DNA of 64,000 nt from Hortaea werneckii (Eukaryota; Ascomycota; Dothideomycetes; Mycosphaerellales; Teratosphaeriaceae), in contig JBAOKB010000058.1 of NCBI GenBank assembly GCA_037044905.1, forward strand, positions 274,205-338,204. The letters run 5' to 3'. Positions 1 to 9,934 of this stretch are shown here, piece by piece (position 1 is the first letter of the stretch; every line of letters begins with the position of its first letter). Both the position numbers and the translations under genes were made by a program. The notes below the pieces were generated by a model, which was given only the letters and a program-made list of their open reading frames with translations, made no database searches and was not told the origin of the DNA.

Positions 1-159
1 TTGCAGAGGTATTATTCTCGCATCGACACTGGAATCCGCCGTCTTAGTCTCTCTTGAGACGAGTCTAGGAGCCAGGTAGGTGGCAAAGAGCTCACCTAAA
101 TTTTCTGCTTTCCACGTCTCCATCCGCTCTTTCATCCTCGCCTGACAAGGACCCGCACG

Positions 160-2160
160 ATGGAAGGCGACATTCCTCCGGACGATGGTTTCAAATGGTT
201 CGGCGAAGGGTTCGAAGGGTTTCCCAAACGATTACCAGACGACTGCGTGGAGTACCTCATCTATGTGATTGATGAAAGATTGCGAGACCTGAGTGCGACT
301 CGCACCCGCCTGAACCAAGTCTTGAAGGTGGCCAACGAGACGGCGAAGAAACATACGAAGGATTACATCTGGCAACGAGATGCCTTCGAGCTCAAGCTAC
401 AGCCAAATCTTGCTTCACAGGACCCCTCACAGCTCTCTAAATTCAGCGCCACAACTCCACATCTAAAGGGCCGGTCTAACTTTGGTGACTCTATTGCGGA
501 CGAGTGGCTCATCGTCTACCTTCTTCTCGAACTCAGTAAACAATGTCCAGACGCTTGGATCCGTGTGTACGACACAGACGGCGAGTTTCTACTTATCGAA
601 GCTGCCAACGCCTTGCCAAAATGGCTAAACCCTGATATTGCCGAGAATCGCGTCTGGCTCAACAATGGTCACTTGCGCATCATACCGCTGGATGAGGACG
701 GTCAAACTGCTCCCGGCAACCTTGAACTCCAAGACGCTCTGGACTTCATCCGTCGGACGCCGGATAAGTTTATCATCTCTCCTTTCATCGAAGACGAAGC
801 CTTCTACAGACTTCGCTCATATCCGTCTGCGATTCAGGAGTCCATGCACCATGCCTTGGTAAAGATACCCCGCCGCCTGGCATACATTCTGCAGCATGAC
901 CCGGCATACATCTCCGCAGCAGTGGAAGCTTTCTATTTGCGAGACCCTATTGCCCTAAAACCTCTCACAACCAAGGATCTCTCGACTCTCACTCTAGCCC
1001 CTGAGGACTTTGTTACAGTCAGTGCGAAGTTCACCAAGGTGGGCTATGCGCAACTGAAAAGCCAGGTCTTTGACCCTCCTCCGGCATGGACAGGCGTTGC
1101 GCCGAGGCTTGTTAGGGAGCCCGAATTGGAGATGGGCATGAAGATGACTTCCGGTTTTGAGATGCTGTTAGCAGATCAGCAAAATCAGGACAAGAAAGCC
1201 GTTAGAGAAATGAAGATGCTGCTTGAAGATCTCGAGACTGGCGAGGAGACTCTTCCCACGGACCAAGAGATTGCGAGCTGGGAGAAAAAAGCAGATGATG
1301 AGAAGTGGCTCGACATAGACTACAACGACTTTGAGAAAGAGTTGTCCGGAAAGGGTAAGGGCGCAGGGAAGAGCGGTCAAGGCTTTGGCGACCAAGGGGC
1401 GCAAGAAAATCTGAGAAAAATGGTCTCGCGCTTTGAGGACTTCCTCAATGATGATGCAGCGGGTGCGGAAGGGGTAGATGATGACGACGTAGATGATGAT
1501 GATGACGACGATGACGGGTCTACGTCCGGTTCTGACGACGGCGAGGATAAGAATGCGTCTTTCGACGAAGCCGAATTTGAGCGCGCGATGAGAGAGATGA
1601 TGGGGATGCCGCCGGAGCAGGTTGAGAAAAGCGGCTTGCTTGAGGAGGCGAGGAAGTTGGCGCTTGAAGATGAGGAAGAAGGCGAGGCGCCAGATGAGGA
1701 TGAGGAAATGAAGAAAGTGATGGAGATGATGGAGAAGGAGCTCAAAGGCCATGGCGCACTCAATCTTAATGAAAAGGGGGCAAGTGGTCAAGGTAGAAAG
1801 GCCAATGGCGGAGAGAAGAAGAAAGGCGATGCAAAGCCGACATTTGGTCCACCTCGTCCACCGCCGTCAGGCGATACTACAGACGGCGCCCTGACGAAGA
1901 CCTCTAAAGGCAAAGGCAAGGCAGTGCAATTCCAAGATGAGTCTGAAGACGTTGATGAGGAATTTCCCATCGGTCCTGGTGACGCTGAGTTGAGCTCGGA
2001 TGACGAGGACTACAACGACGTTGATCTTGGCTTGGCGAAGAACATGTTAGAAGCGTTCAAGGGCCAGGCGGGCATGGCTGGGCCAGCAGGAAACTTGATG
2101 AAGAGTCTAGGTGTCAACATGCCAAGGGATGAAGAAGGGATGGAGAAAAGGAAATCATGA
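160..2160 (+). CDS. SGT1/ecdysoneless (ECD) family protein
   Basis: Single-exon gene of 666 aa. The first half (about residues 15-330) matches the SGT1/ecdysoneless family: a conserved N-terminal block around YLIYVID, then the hallmark run WIRVYDTDGEFLLIEAA followed by LPKWLNP and NGHLRIIP. The second half is low complexity and strongly acidic, with Asp-rich runs near residues 445-465, Glu-rich stretches and basic linkers, as is usual for the family. Family members act in transcription and pre-mRNA splicing or stability (human ECD, S. pombe sgt1); this must not be confused with the unrelated HSP90 co-chaperone also called SGT1. ATG at 160 is preceded by an in-window leader. It converges on the ClpP gene with 100 bp between stop codons. 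The family call is firm; the exact process is inferred. Confidence 0.88.
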   Translation: MEGDIPPDDGFKWFGEGFEGFPKRLPDDCVEYLIYVIDERLRDLSATRTRLNQVLKVANETAKKHTKDYIWQRDAFELKLQPNLASQDPSQLSKFSATTPHLKGRSNFGDSIADEWLIVYLLLELSKQCPDAWIRVYDTDGEFLLIEAANALPKWLNPDIAENRVWLNNGHLRIIPLDEDGQTAPGNLELQDALDFIRRTPDKFIISPFIEDEAFYRLRSYPSAIQESMHHALVKIPRRLAYILQHDPAYISAAVEAFYLRDPIALKPLTTKDLSTLTLAPEDFVTVSAKFTKVGYAQLKSQVFDPPPAWTGVAPRLVREPELEMGMKMTSGFEMLLADQQNQDKKAVREMKMLLEDLETGEETLPTDQEIASWEKKADDEKWLDIDYNDFEKELSGKGKGAGKSGQGFGDQGAQENLRKMVSRFEDFLNDDAAGAEGVDDDDVDDDDDDDDGSTSGSDDGEDKNASFDEAEFERAMREMMGMPPEQVEKSGLLEEARKLALEDEEEGEAPDEDEEMKKVMEMMEKELKGHGALNLNEKGASGQGRKANGGEKKKGDAKPTFGPPRPPPSGDTTDGALTKTSKGKGKAVQFQDESEDVDEEFPIGPGDAELSSDDEDYNDVDLGLAKNMLEAFKGQAGMAGPAGNLMKSLGVNMPRDEEGMEKRKS

Positions 2161-2260
2161 TCTTGGAAAACGTGCCATAGATATAATGTTTTCAGACGCT
2201 GCTCCGCTGTGGATTTGATCGTACACAAATGACTTCTCTAACCTTTCTCTAGCCCCTTGT

Positions 2261-3086
2261 CTACTGACCCTCTGAAGCTTGCTCCCTCCTATCCAACACC
2301 TTATCCACAATGCCCCACTCCATCGCTTCCTCAGCCCCCATGAAGAAGTCCCGCTCCATCACTCTCCCAATCTCCTCCAGCGACTTCTGCCCGCCTTCCT
2401 TCGGCGTCAAATGCCGCTGGTAAATCTTATTCAACTGTTCCCTTACTCTCAAAATCTCCTTCGCGTGGATTGCAATGTCGCTCGCCTGCCCTTGGTACCC
2501 GCCACTCACTTGGTGCACCATTATGCGGGAGTGCGGGAGACAGTATCTCGTCCCCTTGGCTCCTCCGCAGAGGAGTAATGAACCCATGCTTGCTGCTTGG
2601 CCTAAGCATATCGTGCTCACTGGCGACTGAATATACTGCATCGTATCGTAGATTGCGAGTCCGGCCGTCACGCTGCCGCCGGGGCTATTGATGTAGAGGT
2701 TGATGGGTTTCTGCGGGTTTTCGGCTTCGAGGAAGAGGAGCTGGGCTACGATGCTGGCGGAGGTAGTCTCTTCGACTTCGCCATTAAGGCAGACGATGCG
2801 TTCCTTGAGCAGGCGCGAGAAGATATCTTGCGTGTGATAGCCGCCGCCCTACTAACGGAGCGGTTAGCTTGTGATCGAGCTGACTCTGGCGCGACTAGGC
2901 AGATCTCACAATTGATTCCGTCACGAAAGGCATAGGCAGAGCGGAGGTGGGTGGGCGCGGCGGAGTCGCATTGTTGGTCGGCGGGAAAGGCTGGTAGGAA
3001 GAGATAGGACGTGTCGCTGTTCTGCTTGCATGGCGAAGCGTGTGCGATCGCAGCGATCGCAGCGCTGTTCTTGATAGAGGCTCCAT
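2261..3086 (-). CDS. clpP: ATP-dependent Clp protease proteolytic subunit, mitochondrial (ClpP)
   Basis: Two exons, 3086-2910 and 2848-2261, joined across a 61-nt intron (2849-2909) with a GTGAGA donor and a CTAAC branch site. The product is 254 aa. Residues 1-50 are rich in Arg, Ser, Thr and Pro and lack acidic residues, as in a mitochondrial presequence. The mature part shows the ClpP signatures: INSPGGSVTAG, then GQAASMGSLL with catalytic Ser146, HSRIMVHQ with catalytic His171, and the later MERDFF segment carrying the expected Asp. ClpP forms a double-heptamer barrel in the matrix that degrades proteins unfolded by ClpX; no ClpX gene is visible here. S. cerevisiae lacks ClpP, many filamentous fungi keep it. 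Start codons of this gene and the next lie 166 bp apart on opposite strands. Confidence 0.93.
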
Positions 3087-3252
3087 TGTGAGTTCGATGG
3101 AGATGTCGAGTCAAGTGAGGTTGATCGAAGGTGTAGCCTCCTGCCCGATGGGGAAGCTCTGCCGGGACGAAGTCCGAAGGCATGTGAAAGTCGATGGTCC
3201 CGCTGCCGCAACTACATTGTATCCTTCGTACAGCTCTCAAAATAAATCTCTA
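3087..3252. promoter_or_regulatory. Compact divergent promoter between ClpP and the next gene
   Basis: The 166 bp between two outward-facing start codons must contain both 5' leaders and both promoters. I see no TATA box or named motif. A GTATCC...TTAG stretch just before 3253 could be read as a small 5' intron of the right-hand gene. The proposed start at 3253 decides the size; if translation began at 3099 the promoter would be almost nil. Confidence 0.4.
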
Positions 3253-4230
3253 ATGCTATGTGTTAGAAACGTCGGGCTTCGACAACTACCGCGCCGACGA
3301 GATCATGTCTTGATACATGTATGCAAGTTCGCCTCTCAGGCTGACAGTCAGTCCACCTTCGCGAGTCCAAACGGGACCAAAACCTTCCGTGAACGCCAAT
3401 ATGGCAACGACGCATTACCACTACCGCCATTCCTGGATCCTGTAGCCGTCGAAGCGAAAACGAGACATACGAGGCCAAAGACCTACCAAGACGAGCAAGA
3501 GAAGACAGGGTTCCAGACAGAGCTCGAAGCCAACCCATTCGCAAATGCTCTGGCAACTCCAGTCCGCCAATGCGCTTTCACACAAGCCCTTTTACCGTCC
3601 CACTTCCTCATACCGATGGTAGCCCACATCACGCCACCTCCAGAGGAAAATGACAGCGGAAAGCAACAGGCATCTACAATCCATCTCAGTCCGGACATTG
3701 GCTTAGACGTCCCACGCGAGCTTCGCTCACCGTCGCGATCGTACGTGATTGCAGATCGGGAAGTGTTTAAGACATTGAGCAGCAGGAAGAAATGGCCTTT
3801 GATTGCCTCCGAACGCATGAAGAAATGGGTAGGGCTGAAACTGGGGCGGAATTGGCAGACGCTCAAGGTGAACAGGGAGTGGACGTGGGATGAGAAGGTA
3901 GACGAAGTTATCCTGGAGAAGTTAAGAGCCAATGTTGTGGTGAAGATGCGAGAAGCGCAGCAGGCCGGCCTGCTCTTTCACGAAGATGCGATGGGAACAG
4001 CGGATGTAGCGTTCTGTCTCGAGGCTGGCAATGCGACTGGAGGCACCTCTTCCGGTCAGCTGCACGGCAAAGAAGTTTACGACATGGCCGCGCTATTGGG
4101 TGATGAGAAATGGCAAGATCTTGTCGGAGTCCAATCTGTGAATTTGGTGGTGCAAAGCACATCGTCTACCCAAGCACTTCAACAGGCGCTTCTGAGACTG
4201 GGTCACTACGTGAGTAGTACAAGTGGATAG
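3253..4230 (+). CDS. Probable mitochondrial protein, RRG8-like (tentative)
   Basis: Open frame of 325 aa from ATG 3253. The frame stays open further upstream (ATGs at 3040, 3099), but those starts run into the ClpP leader exon. The proposed N-terminus (MLCVRNVGLRQLPRRRDHVL) is basic and lacks acid until after residue 25, fitting a mitochondrial presequence. A conserved-looking block, NPFANALATPVRQCAFT, near residue 100, then an SRSYVIAD segment and a C-terminal helix-rich part resemble what I remember of fungal Rrg8 (required for respiratory growth 8). That resemblance is from memory and weak. No enzyme motif is seen. Tail to tail with UTP22, 111 bp between stops. It may equally be a lineage-specific mitochondrial protein. 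Confidence 0.45.
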   Translation: MLCVRNVGLRQLPRRRDHVLIHVCKFASQADSQSTFASPNGTKTFRERQYGNDALPLPPFLDPVAVEAKTRHTRPKTYQDEQEKTGFQTELEANPFANALATPVRQCAFTQALLPSHFLIPMVAHITPPPEENDSGKQQASTIHLSPDIGLDVPRELRSPSRSYVIADREVFKTLSSRKKWPLIASERMKKWVGLKLGRNWQTLKVNREWTWDEKVDEVILEKLRANVVVKMREAQQAGLLFHEDAMGTADVAFCLEAGNATGGTSSGQLHGKEVYDMAALLGDEKWQDLVGVQSVNLVVQSTSSTQALQQALLRLGHYVSSTSG

Positions 4231-4341
4231 GTTTCAGTCTCCAATTCCGTCCACTCCGTTGTCGACTATTTCTGATACTTCTGTTACGGGTATTATAATA
4301 CATAGTATTAACTTTACTTTGCCACACGGCCAGTTGACCTA

Positions 4342-7300
4342 TCATCTATGCGCCTCAATCTTCTCAATCATATCACCGCCCAGCCTTGCGACCTCTGCCA
4401 GGATAGCATCCTTGTTGATATGCGCCTGCACATCTTCTGCCTTTGGTTCCTTGGCAGGAATAGTAGAGTATGCCAAGTTTACTTTCCAGCTTCTAGGAGC
4501 GGTCTGGGGACTCCAAAGTCCAGCGATCACGGGCCTCTCAATACCGCCGGAGAAGAACAAAACGGCGGAACAATATAGGTTTTGGAGGTCGTTGAGGAAG
4601 GAGGTGACGGGCTCGAAACCAACCATAGATGGATCGTCCAATGACGCCAGCTCCAGGTTCTTGAATGCGGCATTACCATTCAGGCTACGGCGCTTCTTGC
4701 CTCCTGCCGCAGAAGCGCTTAGATGCACAACGAAGTCGTAATCGCTCAATGGGCTTGCGAAGAGGTTCGCAGCTTCCAAATCCACAGTCTTCTCTTCGAT
4801 CTCGGCACTCGCTGCCTTTGCCAAAGCTGTCATCCGTGCCGCAATGACTTTGCTGGGACTGCTGTCGGTATACGTGGTGCCGTCAGTGTCGGCATTCGAA
4901 GCCGCAAAGAGTACGATGCGGTTCATACTTGGGTCAAGCTTTCTCCAAGCGTCAAAATGCGTCTTGATTGCCCGCACATCTGGCTGCTTCAACTCGGCGC
5001 TGCCGCTCAAATCCACAATGAGGGGCTCCGCCCGCCAGTCCCACCGCGAAAGCCAGTGCAAGGTACGCAAGAATCCGCTCTGCACACTGGAAGGCACCTG
5101 CCAAGGCCAAGGCTGAACGAAGTTGCGAATCGCGATGAGCTCGATCACTTCTTCGGCGATATGATTTGCCAATAGATGCGAAGCAAACCATTTCTTCGTG
5201 AGCCTAATGGTTCCGCTCAGAGCTGGGTATCGGCTGCAGAGGCGCGCAACAGACTGAGTGTGTGCAGGCGTCTTGAGGTAAAGTCGTTTGTAGGCAGCAA
5301 GTCCGACGGCGGCATTTTCCTTCACAGACGGTGCAAGCGACTTGTCTTTCAGCTGGCGTTCAAGCAATGTCTGCTCACGGTCGTGATGAACACGCATCCT
5401 AAAGGCAGCACCAGAATCGTAAATGATCTCCAAAAAGCCTTGGTTAAGAGAGTCATGGTCCTGGTTCTCAAGCCCAATGCGTGTGGTAACGCCATCGACG
5501 GCTTCTTGCATCTTCTCGCAGATGTTCAATAGGAAAGCGATTTTCGTGCGTTGAATCGCGACTAGATCGTCCGGCCAGCGCGCAGATCCTTCGAACTGTA
5601 TCGTAACCTCTGCCGGGAGTGGTCGAGGTCGTCCAGGGACGTTTACCGGAGGCTGTATAGAAGAGTAACGCAACTGCGCGTCAGCGGGCATTATCTGGCG
5701 GATAGACAATGGAAGATCTTCCAGACCCCTAATGTCGACCTCCAGCTGCTTGAACGCTTCCATAAGCGGCTTGAAAAGGACAATACTGGGTCCGTGGCGC
5801 AGCATTCGCGAAAAGCCATCATCCGTAAAATTTGCGGATGCATCAGCCATTTCGCTGACATGACGCTTCAATAAGAAGCGCACAATTTGTTCCAGGACAG
5901 GTTGGCCCGCTTCACTGGGTGCCCAGATCAAGCTCTCCTGAATGCTGCCATCTTTGAAACGCCGCAGCTCCGCTTTCTCGCCCCAGAACTTGCGGAAAGA
6001 CGATGCCTCTGCCTTGTTCTCTGCTGAGGGACCATGATCCACGGTTCGGTGGACCGTGTCAGGATTGACATTGAAAGCGGCTTGCATGGATCCTTTCCCG
6101 GAAGATTCAGGTTTTGCGGCGCCCAATTGCCAGGAGCCATTCCCAGATGGCCGTATCGTGACCTGGCTGACTCGATCACCAAGACCTCTTCTAAGCACTT
6201 CGTACAGTTTGCTTGCATCCTTCACAGCGCCTGCCGGAAGCTCTACCGCACAGTCATATCGCAGTAGCGGATTGTCTAAGCGGAGAATGAAGGTAGCATC
6301 AAAGCCTTCATAGAGTTGATCACCGAGCATTGCAAGGGTTGTGCGAGCCTCTCGCCTCAGCTGCAAGTAAGCCCAAGGTTGCATCTTGTAAAGTACGTTA
6401 TGGCTCCTGGGTCCGTCCCACACCATTGGCAATCCCGAAGCAGCAGCTCTCACATCACCACTAGCATGGCCAATTACAACTGCCTGTTTGCTCATGTCTT
6501 TCATGGCAAGCACCTGCAAAGTAGCTTTGAAAAGCTGATAACTGCTGTAGCCTTCACTCAGTACAGGCTTGCCATTTGGGCCACCGCCTTGTAGCAGCAA
6601 CGCCATAAGTGTATGCCATTCGAAATTGCCAAATCCGCCAGCGGACTTGTTAGAGGTAAATCCTCTTTGTCGGAGCCAAGTACTCCCCAGCAGGCATGCA
6701 TCGCGGAATGCTGAGCAGCTATTAGCCGCCCCATGGACGAGCTTCAGATACTGCGTCGTAAGCATGTCTGCGCGGAGAGAAGAGTTGTAAAACGGCGTTG
6801 GGCCAGACTTCGCATCTTCGGCTTGTCTCACGCAGTTGCGAGTCGGTAGCAGTTTCTCGGCAGGAAATGTATCAGTGCCAATGCAAGGGAGTATATTAAT
6901 GCGCCATTTTGGTGCAGGCTTGACTTCACCGCTCTTGCCAGAACCTTCCTTTGGGCTAACGACAAGCACCGGTTTCAGCTGGTCATCCCGGAAATCTTCG
7001 AAGCAAATGTCATAGTCCGCACCATGCGCTTGCTTGACTTGTGCAGCAATGAACGCTAGGTAGTAGGACCGCTTGTAAAAGTAACGATGATTCAGATAGT
7101 CCTTGTCCTGGAAGAGTGATTGCGGAATCGTTACTGTCATGTCCACTTCTAATAGATCTTTGGTCCTACTGGAAGTTTTCATCGCGAAGCTGCCAATTAC
7201 GTTTATGTGAGCAGGCTTTGCGTACTCCAACTTGTACTTGGCATCCTTCGCTGGTCGTGGCTCCGGGAAAGGCACCGCAACCTTACTGGACATTAGCAGT

Positions 7301-7767
7301 TCGCGCTCTGCCTCGTTTATTCCCCGCGCAGGCCGTGGAGAGGTCTTTTCGATGGTGGCTTTGAGAGCATGCAAAGCTTGTTCAGCTGATTCGTCGCGCT
7401 TTGCCCTTCGCGGCTTGATCTGCTCAAGCAGCTCATCCACCTGCAACTTGAACATATTGCTTTTGAAAGTCCCTGCCGTGTAGATACCATCGCTTGATTG
7501 CAAAGCCGATTTTGCCGTGTCGCTTTGTTTCTTCACACCCTTGCGCTCAGGCCTTGCAGCTGGTCGCGCTTCATCCTCGTCTTCTCCGTCTTCATCTGAT
7601 ACTTCTTCAAGCTCACTGTCTCCACCGGTTCCCTGACCATTCACTTCCATCTCTTCTCGGTCCTCGTCGTCTTCGCCATCTTCGCTGAATGAGGCAAAAG
7701 AGGCTTGGTCATCCTCTTCTGAAGATTCGTGCTCCAACTTTCTTCTCTTGCTCGCATGGACCGCCAT
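4342..7767 (-). CDS. UTP22: U3 small nucleolar RNA-associated protein 22 (Utp22/Nrap/NOL6)
   Basis: Single exon, 1141 aa from ATG 7767; an in-frame ATG at 7836 would add 23 residues of no family character, so I prefer 7767. The N-terminus is a basic patch (KRRKLEHE) followed by long Asp/Glu-rich runs, typical of nucleolar proteins. From about residue 90 the protein is a full-length Nrap/Utp22: NMFKLQVDELL, then the nucleotidyltransferase-like and PAP/OAS1-like repeats, including GSTWLRQRGF, GGFGNFEWHTLMALLLQGG, and the C-terminal LASHLLANHIAEEVIELI and PWPWQVPSS segments. Utp22 belongs to the UTP-C subcomplex of the SSU processome with Rrp7 and casein kinase 2 and acts in 18S pre-rRNA processing; the transferase folds are considered inactive. 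Head to head with STR2. Confidence 0.94.
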   Translation of the reverse strand: MAVHASKRRKLEHESSEEDDQASFASFSEDGEDDEDREEMEVNGQGTGGDSELEEVSDEDGEDEDEARPAARPERKGVKKQSDTAKSALQSSDGIYTAGTFKSNMFKLQVDELLEQIKPRRAKRDESAEQALHALKATIEKTSPRPARGINEAERELLMSSKVAVPFPEPRPAKDAKYKLEYAKPAHINVIGSFAMKTSSRTKDLLEVDMTVTIPQSLFQDKDYLNHRYFYKRSYYLAFIAAQVKQAHGADYDICFEDFRDDQLKPVLVVSPKEGSGKSGEVKPAPKWRINILPCIGTDTFPAEKLLPTRNCVRQAEDAKSGPTPFYNSSLRADMLTTQYLKLVHGAANSCSAFRDACLLGSTWLRQRGFTSNKSAGGFGNFEWHTLMALLLQGGGPNGKPVLSEGYSSYQLFKATLQVLAMKDMSKQAVVIGHASGDVRAAASGLPMVWDGPRSHNVLYKMQPWAYLQLRREARTTLAMLGDQLYEGFDATFILRLDNPLLRYDCAVELPAGAVKDASKLYEVLRRGLGDRVSQVTIRPSGNGSWQLGAAKPESSGKGSMQAAFNVNPDTVHRTVDHGPSAENKAEASSFRKFWGEKAELRRFKDGSIQESLIWAPSEAGQPVLEQIVRFLLKRHVSEMADASANFTDDGFSRMLRHGPSIVLFKPLMEAFKQLEVDIRGLEDLPLSIRQIMPADAQLRYSSIQPPVNVPGRPRPLPAEVTIQFEGSARWPDDLVAIQRTKIAFLLNICEKMQEAVDGVTTRIGLENQDHDSLNQGFLEIIYDSGAAFRMRVHHDREQTLLERQLKDKSLAPSVKENAAVGLAAYKRLYLKTPAHTQSVARLCSRYPALSGTIRLTKKWFASHLLANHIAEEVIELIAIRNFVQPWPWQVPSSVQSGFLRTLHWLSRWDWRAEPLIVDLSGSAELKQPDVRAIKTHFDAWRKLDPSMNRIVLFAASNADTDGTTYTDSSPSKVIAARMTALAKAASAEIEEKTVDLEAANLFASPLSDYDFVVHLSASAAGGKKRRSLNGNAAFKNLELASLDDPSMVGFEPVTSFLNDLQNLYCSAVLFFSGGIERPVIAGLWSPQTAPRSWKVNLAYSTIPAKEPKAEDVQAHINKDAILAEVARLGGDMIEKIEAHR

Positions 7768-8089
7768 CTTGTACCAACGAAGACCGCTGCGTAAAACAAC
7801 GTCTGTACAGAGTTGGCTGCGCACACTTGCGCTCATCTCGAACTTTTTGCGCCGCTAGTTGAGTTAAGCTCGGCGGGCCGACGCGCTTCGCAGGGAATTT
7901 ATCGATAGAGAAACCGCGGGATGACTCCACCTCTGCGAGATCGCAGGCAGTTTTCTTCCCAATTAACATCATAGAAAAGGGGACCCTCAATCACAAACCT
8001 TTGCCTGAAATTCAACAGGCATCTCGCGCTTTTGCCGCGCAGCGTAGTTCTGTTGGACTGTCCACTCACCAGAGTTTTATTTCGCCACA
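7768..8089. promoter_or_regulatory. Divergent promoter between UTP22 and STR2
   Basis: Start codons face outward across 322 bp. The stretch is mixed GC and holds no open frame longer than shadows of the flanking genes. I looked for a CACGTG box, common near sulfur-amino-acid genes, and found none here. Confidence 0.4.
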
Positions 8090-9934
8090 ATGCCGGGCCT
8101 TCCTACTGTTCTGCCGTGGAACCAAACGCTCGGGGAAACCATACCACCTGACACGCCGCATGCCGTGAGCGTCTCACTACCAACATGGAAGGCGAATGTT
8201 GGATACGAAGAAGGCGAGCAATGGGTCGTTGATAAGATGCAAACTGGCTACCCGCGCTTCTTCATTCACAAGTCAATTCAAAAACTCGCCCAGGCTATAG
8301 TCACTCAGCATGGCAATGCGGAGACTGAGAATGCCATGTTAGTCGCCAGTAAAAGCTGCGGTACCCGCTGCCGGAACTTCCTGATCAAGCAGAATCCATC
8401 AGTCGACCCATCGACCATCCGGATACTTGAGTTCGTCCCGCATCCTGACAGAACAACCGCTGCGGATATGACGCGTGTACGGCCTCGGTTGACTGCAGTG
8501 ATCTATCCCAAGGACTTGTGGCCAACAGCCAAGGTCTTCTGGCAGCACACCGGAGAAGGCATTTCAAGTCGACAGGCTGAGTTTTGCCACCGCGCCTACG
8601 ATGACGGTATCATGGCAGAACAGAGCGCTGTCGCTCATTCGAGTACGCCACGTTTGTCCAAGGGTCCCAAGCGGTATCAGAGGAACACATCGACGGACCA
8701 GAGTCACGGCAACGGCGTCAATGGCCATACAAACGGCGATGCAGCAGCTGCAGAGACTGGCGTTCCGGACTCGGCACAATTCGTCGAAGAGCGTTTTGGT
8801 CGCAACCTATCCATAGCTTTTGCTGCGCAAGCCAAATTAGCTATCAGGAAGCGTATCGCTGGGTCGCTCACAAAGGACATGGAATTGCCGCAATCATTGG
8901 ACGAGCCGCATGACAGCGGAAATGAGCGGGGTCGAGACGTGCCTGGCTTCTCCTTTGAAGACGTCTACCTATACGGCATGGGAATGGGTGCTATCTTCAA
9001 TGCACACCGATGCCTCATGCTTTCTCGAGGCGAAATGCCCAGCGTCATGTACGGCTTTCCGTATGTCGACACGCTAAAGGTGCTAGAGAAGTTCGGGCCT
9101 GGGGCGACCTTCTATGGCTTTGGTACGCAAGAAGAGCTCGATGACTTGGAACGCAGATGCGAGAACGGCGAGAAATATCTGTCGCTGTTCTGCGAGTTTC
9201 CGGGCAATCCTCTCCTGAAATCTCCCGACCTCAAAAGGATCCGAGCGATTGCCGACAAATACGACATTGCAGTAGTCGTAGATGAGACCATTGGCAACTT
9301 CCTCAATATTCACGTGCTCCCGTACGCCGATGTAGTTGTCAGCAGCTTGACCAAGGTCTTCAGTGGGGACAGTAACGTCATGGGCGGCACCATGATTCTG
9401 AACCCGCAGTCGAGATACTACGCTGGCTTGAAGAAGACCCTTGAGACGGAGTACGAAGACAACCAGTTCGAAGAAGATAGTATGTACCTTGAGCGCAACA
9501 GCCGGGACTTCGTCGACCGTATCCAGCGGATCAACCACAACGCCGGTGTCATTGCCGATGTCCTACGTGCGCACCCGTGTGTAAAGCAGGTCAACTACCC
9601 GAAATATTCCGATACGAAACACCATTACGACACTTGCAAGCTTCCCGACGGCGGCTACGGTGGACTCCTTAGCGCGACCTTCCACAGCATGGAAGATGCT
9701 CAGATCTTCTACGATCACCTCGACACACATAAGGGGCCTAGTCTAGGCACCAACTTCACTCTTAGCTCGCCATTCGTGATTCTCGCGCACTACAATGAGC
9801 TGGACTGGGCGGCGCAATTCGGTTGCGAGGCTTCACTCATCCGGTTCAGTGTGGGTTTGGAGGATACGGACGCCCTGAAGAAGGTCTTTGAGTTTGCATT
9901 GGCTGCTATTCTCGAGAAGAACAGCCAGAAATAG
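8090..9934 (+). CDS. STR2: Cystathionine gamma-synthase (PLP-dependent transsulfuration enzyme)
   Basis: Single exon, 614 aa. It begins with the conserved fungal N-terminal lead-in (LPWNQTLGETIPPDTPHAVS, then SLPTW and GYPRFF) and has the extra N-terminal domain that makes fungal enzymes longer than the roughly 400-aa bacterial ones. The Cys/Met-metabolism PLP fold occupies about residues 215-610; the PLP lysine is Lys422 in SSLTKVFSG, preceded by VVVDETIGNF that contacts the cofactor ring. The reaction joins cysteine to an activated homoserine ester to give cystathionine on the route to methionine. An Asn/Gly/Ala-rich linker near residue 205 looks unstructured. Its stop lies 828 bp from the APC1 stop. 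The family call is strong; a related fungal paralogue of the same class cannot be excluded. Confidence 0.9.
   Translation: MPGLPTVLPWNQTLGETIPPDTPHAVSVSLPTWKANVGYEEGEQWVVDKMQTGYPRFFIHKSIQKLAQAIVTQHGNAETENAMLVASKSCGTRCRNFLIKQNPSVDPSTIRILEFVPHPDRTTAADMTRVRPRLTAVIYPKDLWPTAKVFWQHTGEGISSRQAEFCHRAYDDGIMAEQSAVAHSSTPRLSKGPKRYQRNTSTDQSHGNGVNGHTNGDAAAAETGVPDSAQFVEERFGRNLSIAFAAQAKLAIRKRIAGSLTKDMELPQSLDEPHDSGNERGRDVPGFSFEDVYLYGMGMGAIFNAHRCLMLSRGEMPSVMYGFPYVDTLKVLEKFGPGATFYGFGTQEELDDLERRCENGEKYLSLFCEFPGNPLLKSPDLKRIRAIADKYDIAVVVDETIGNFLNIHVLPYADVVVSSLTKVFSGDSNVMGGTMILNPQSRYYAGLKKTLETEYEDNQFEEDSMYLERNSRDFVDRIQRINHNAGVIADVLRAHPCVKQVNYPKYSDTKHHYDTCKLPDGGYGGLLSATFHSMEDAQIFYDHLDTHKGPSLGTNFTLSSPFVILAHYNELDWAAQFGCEASLIRFSVGLEDTDALKKVFEFALAAILEKNSQK

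Noticed and set aside
1168..1791. Minus-strand frames of 207 and 128 aa opposite the ECD gene
   Set aside because: They are the antisense reading of the Asp/Glu-rich tail (poly-Ser and Ile/Val runs).
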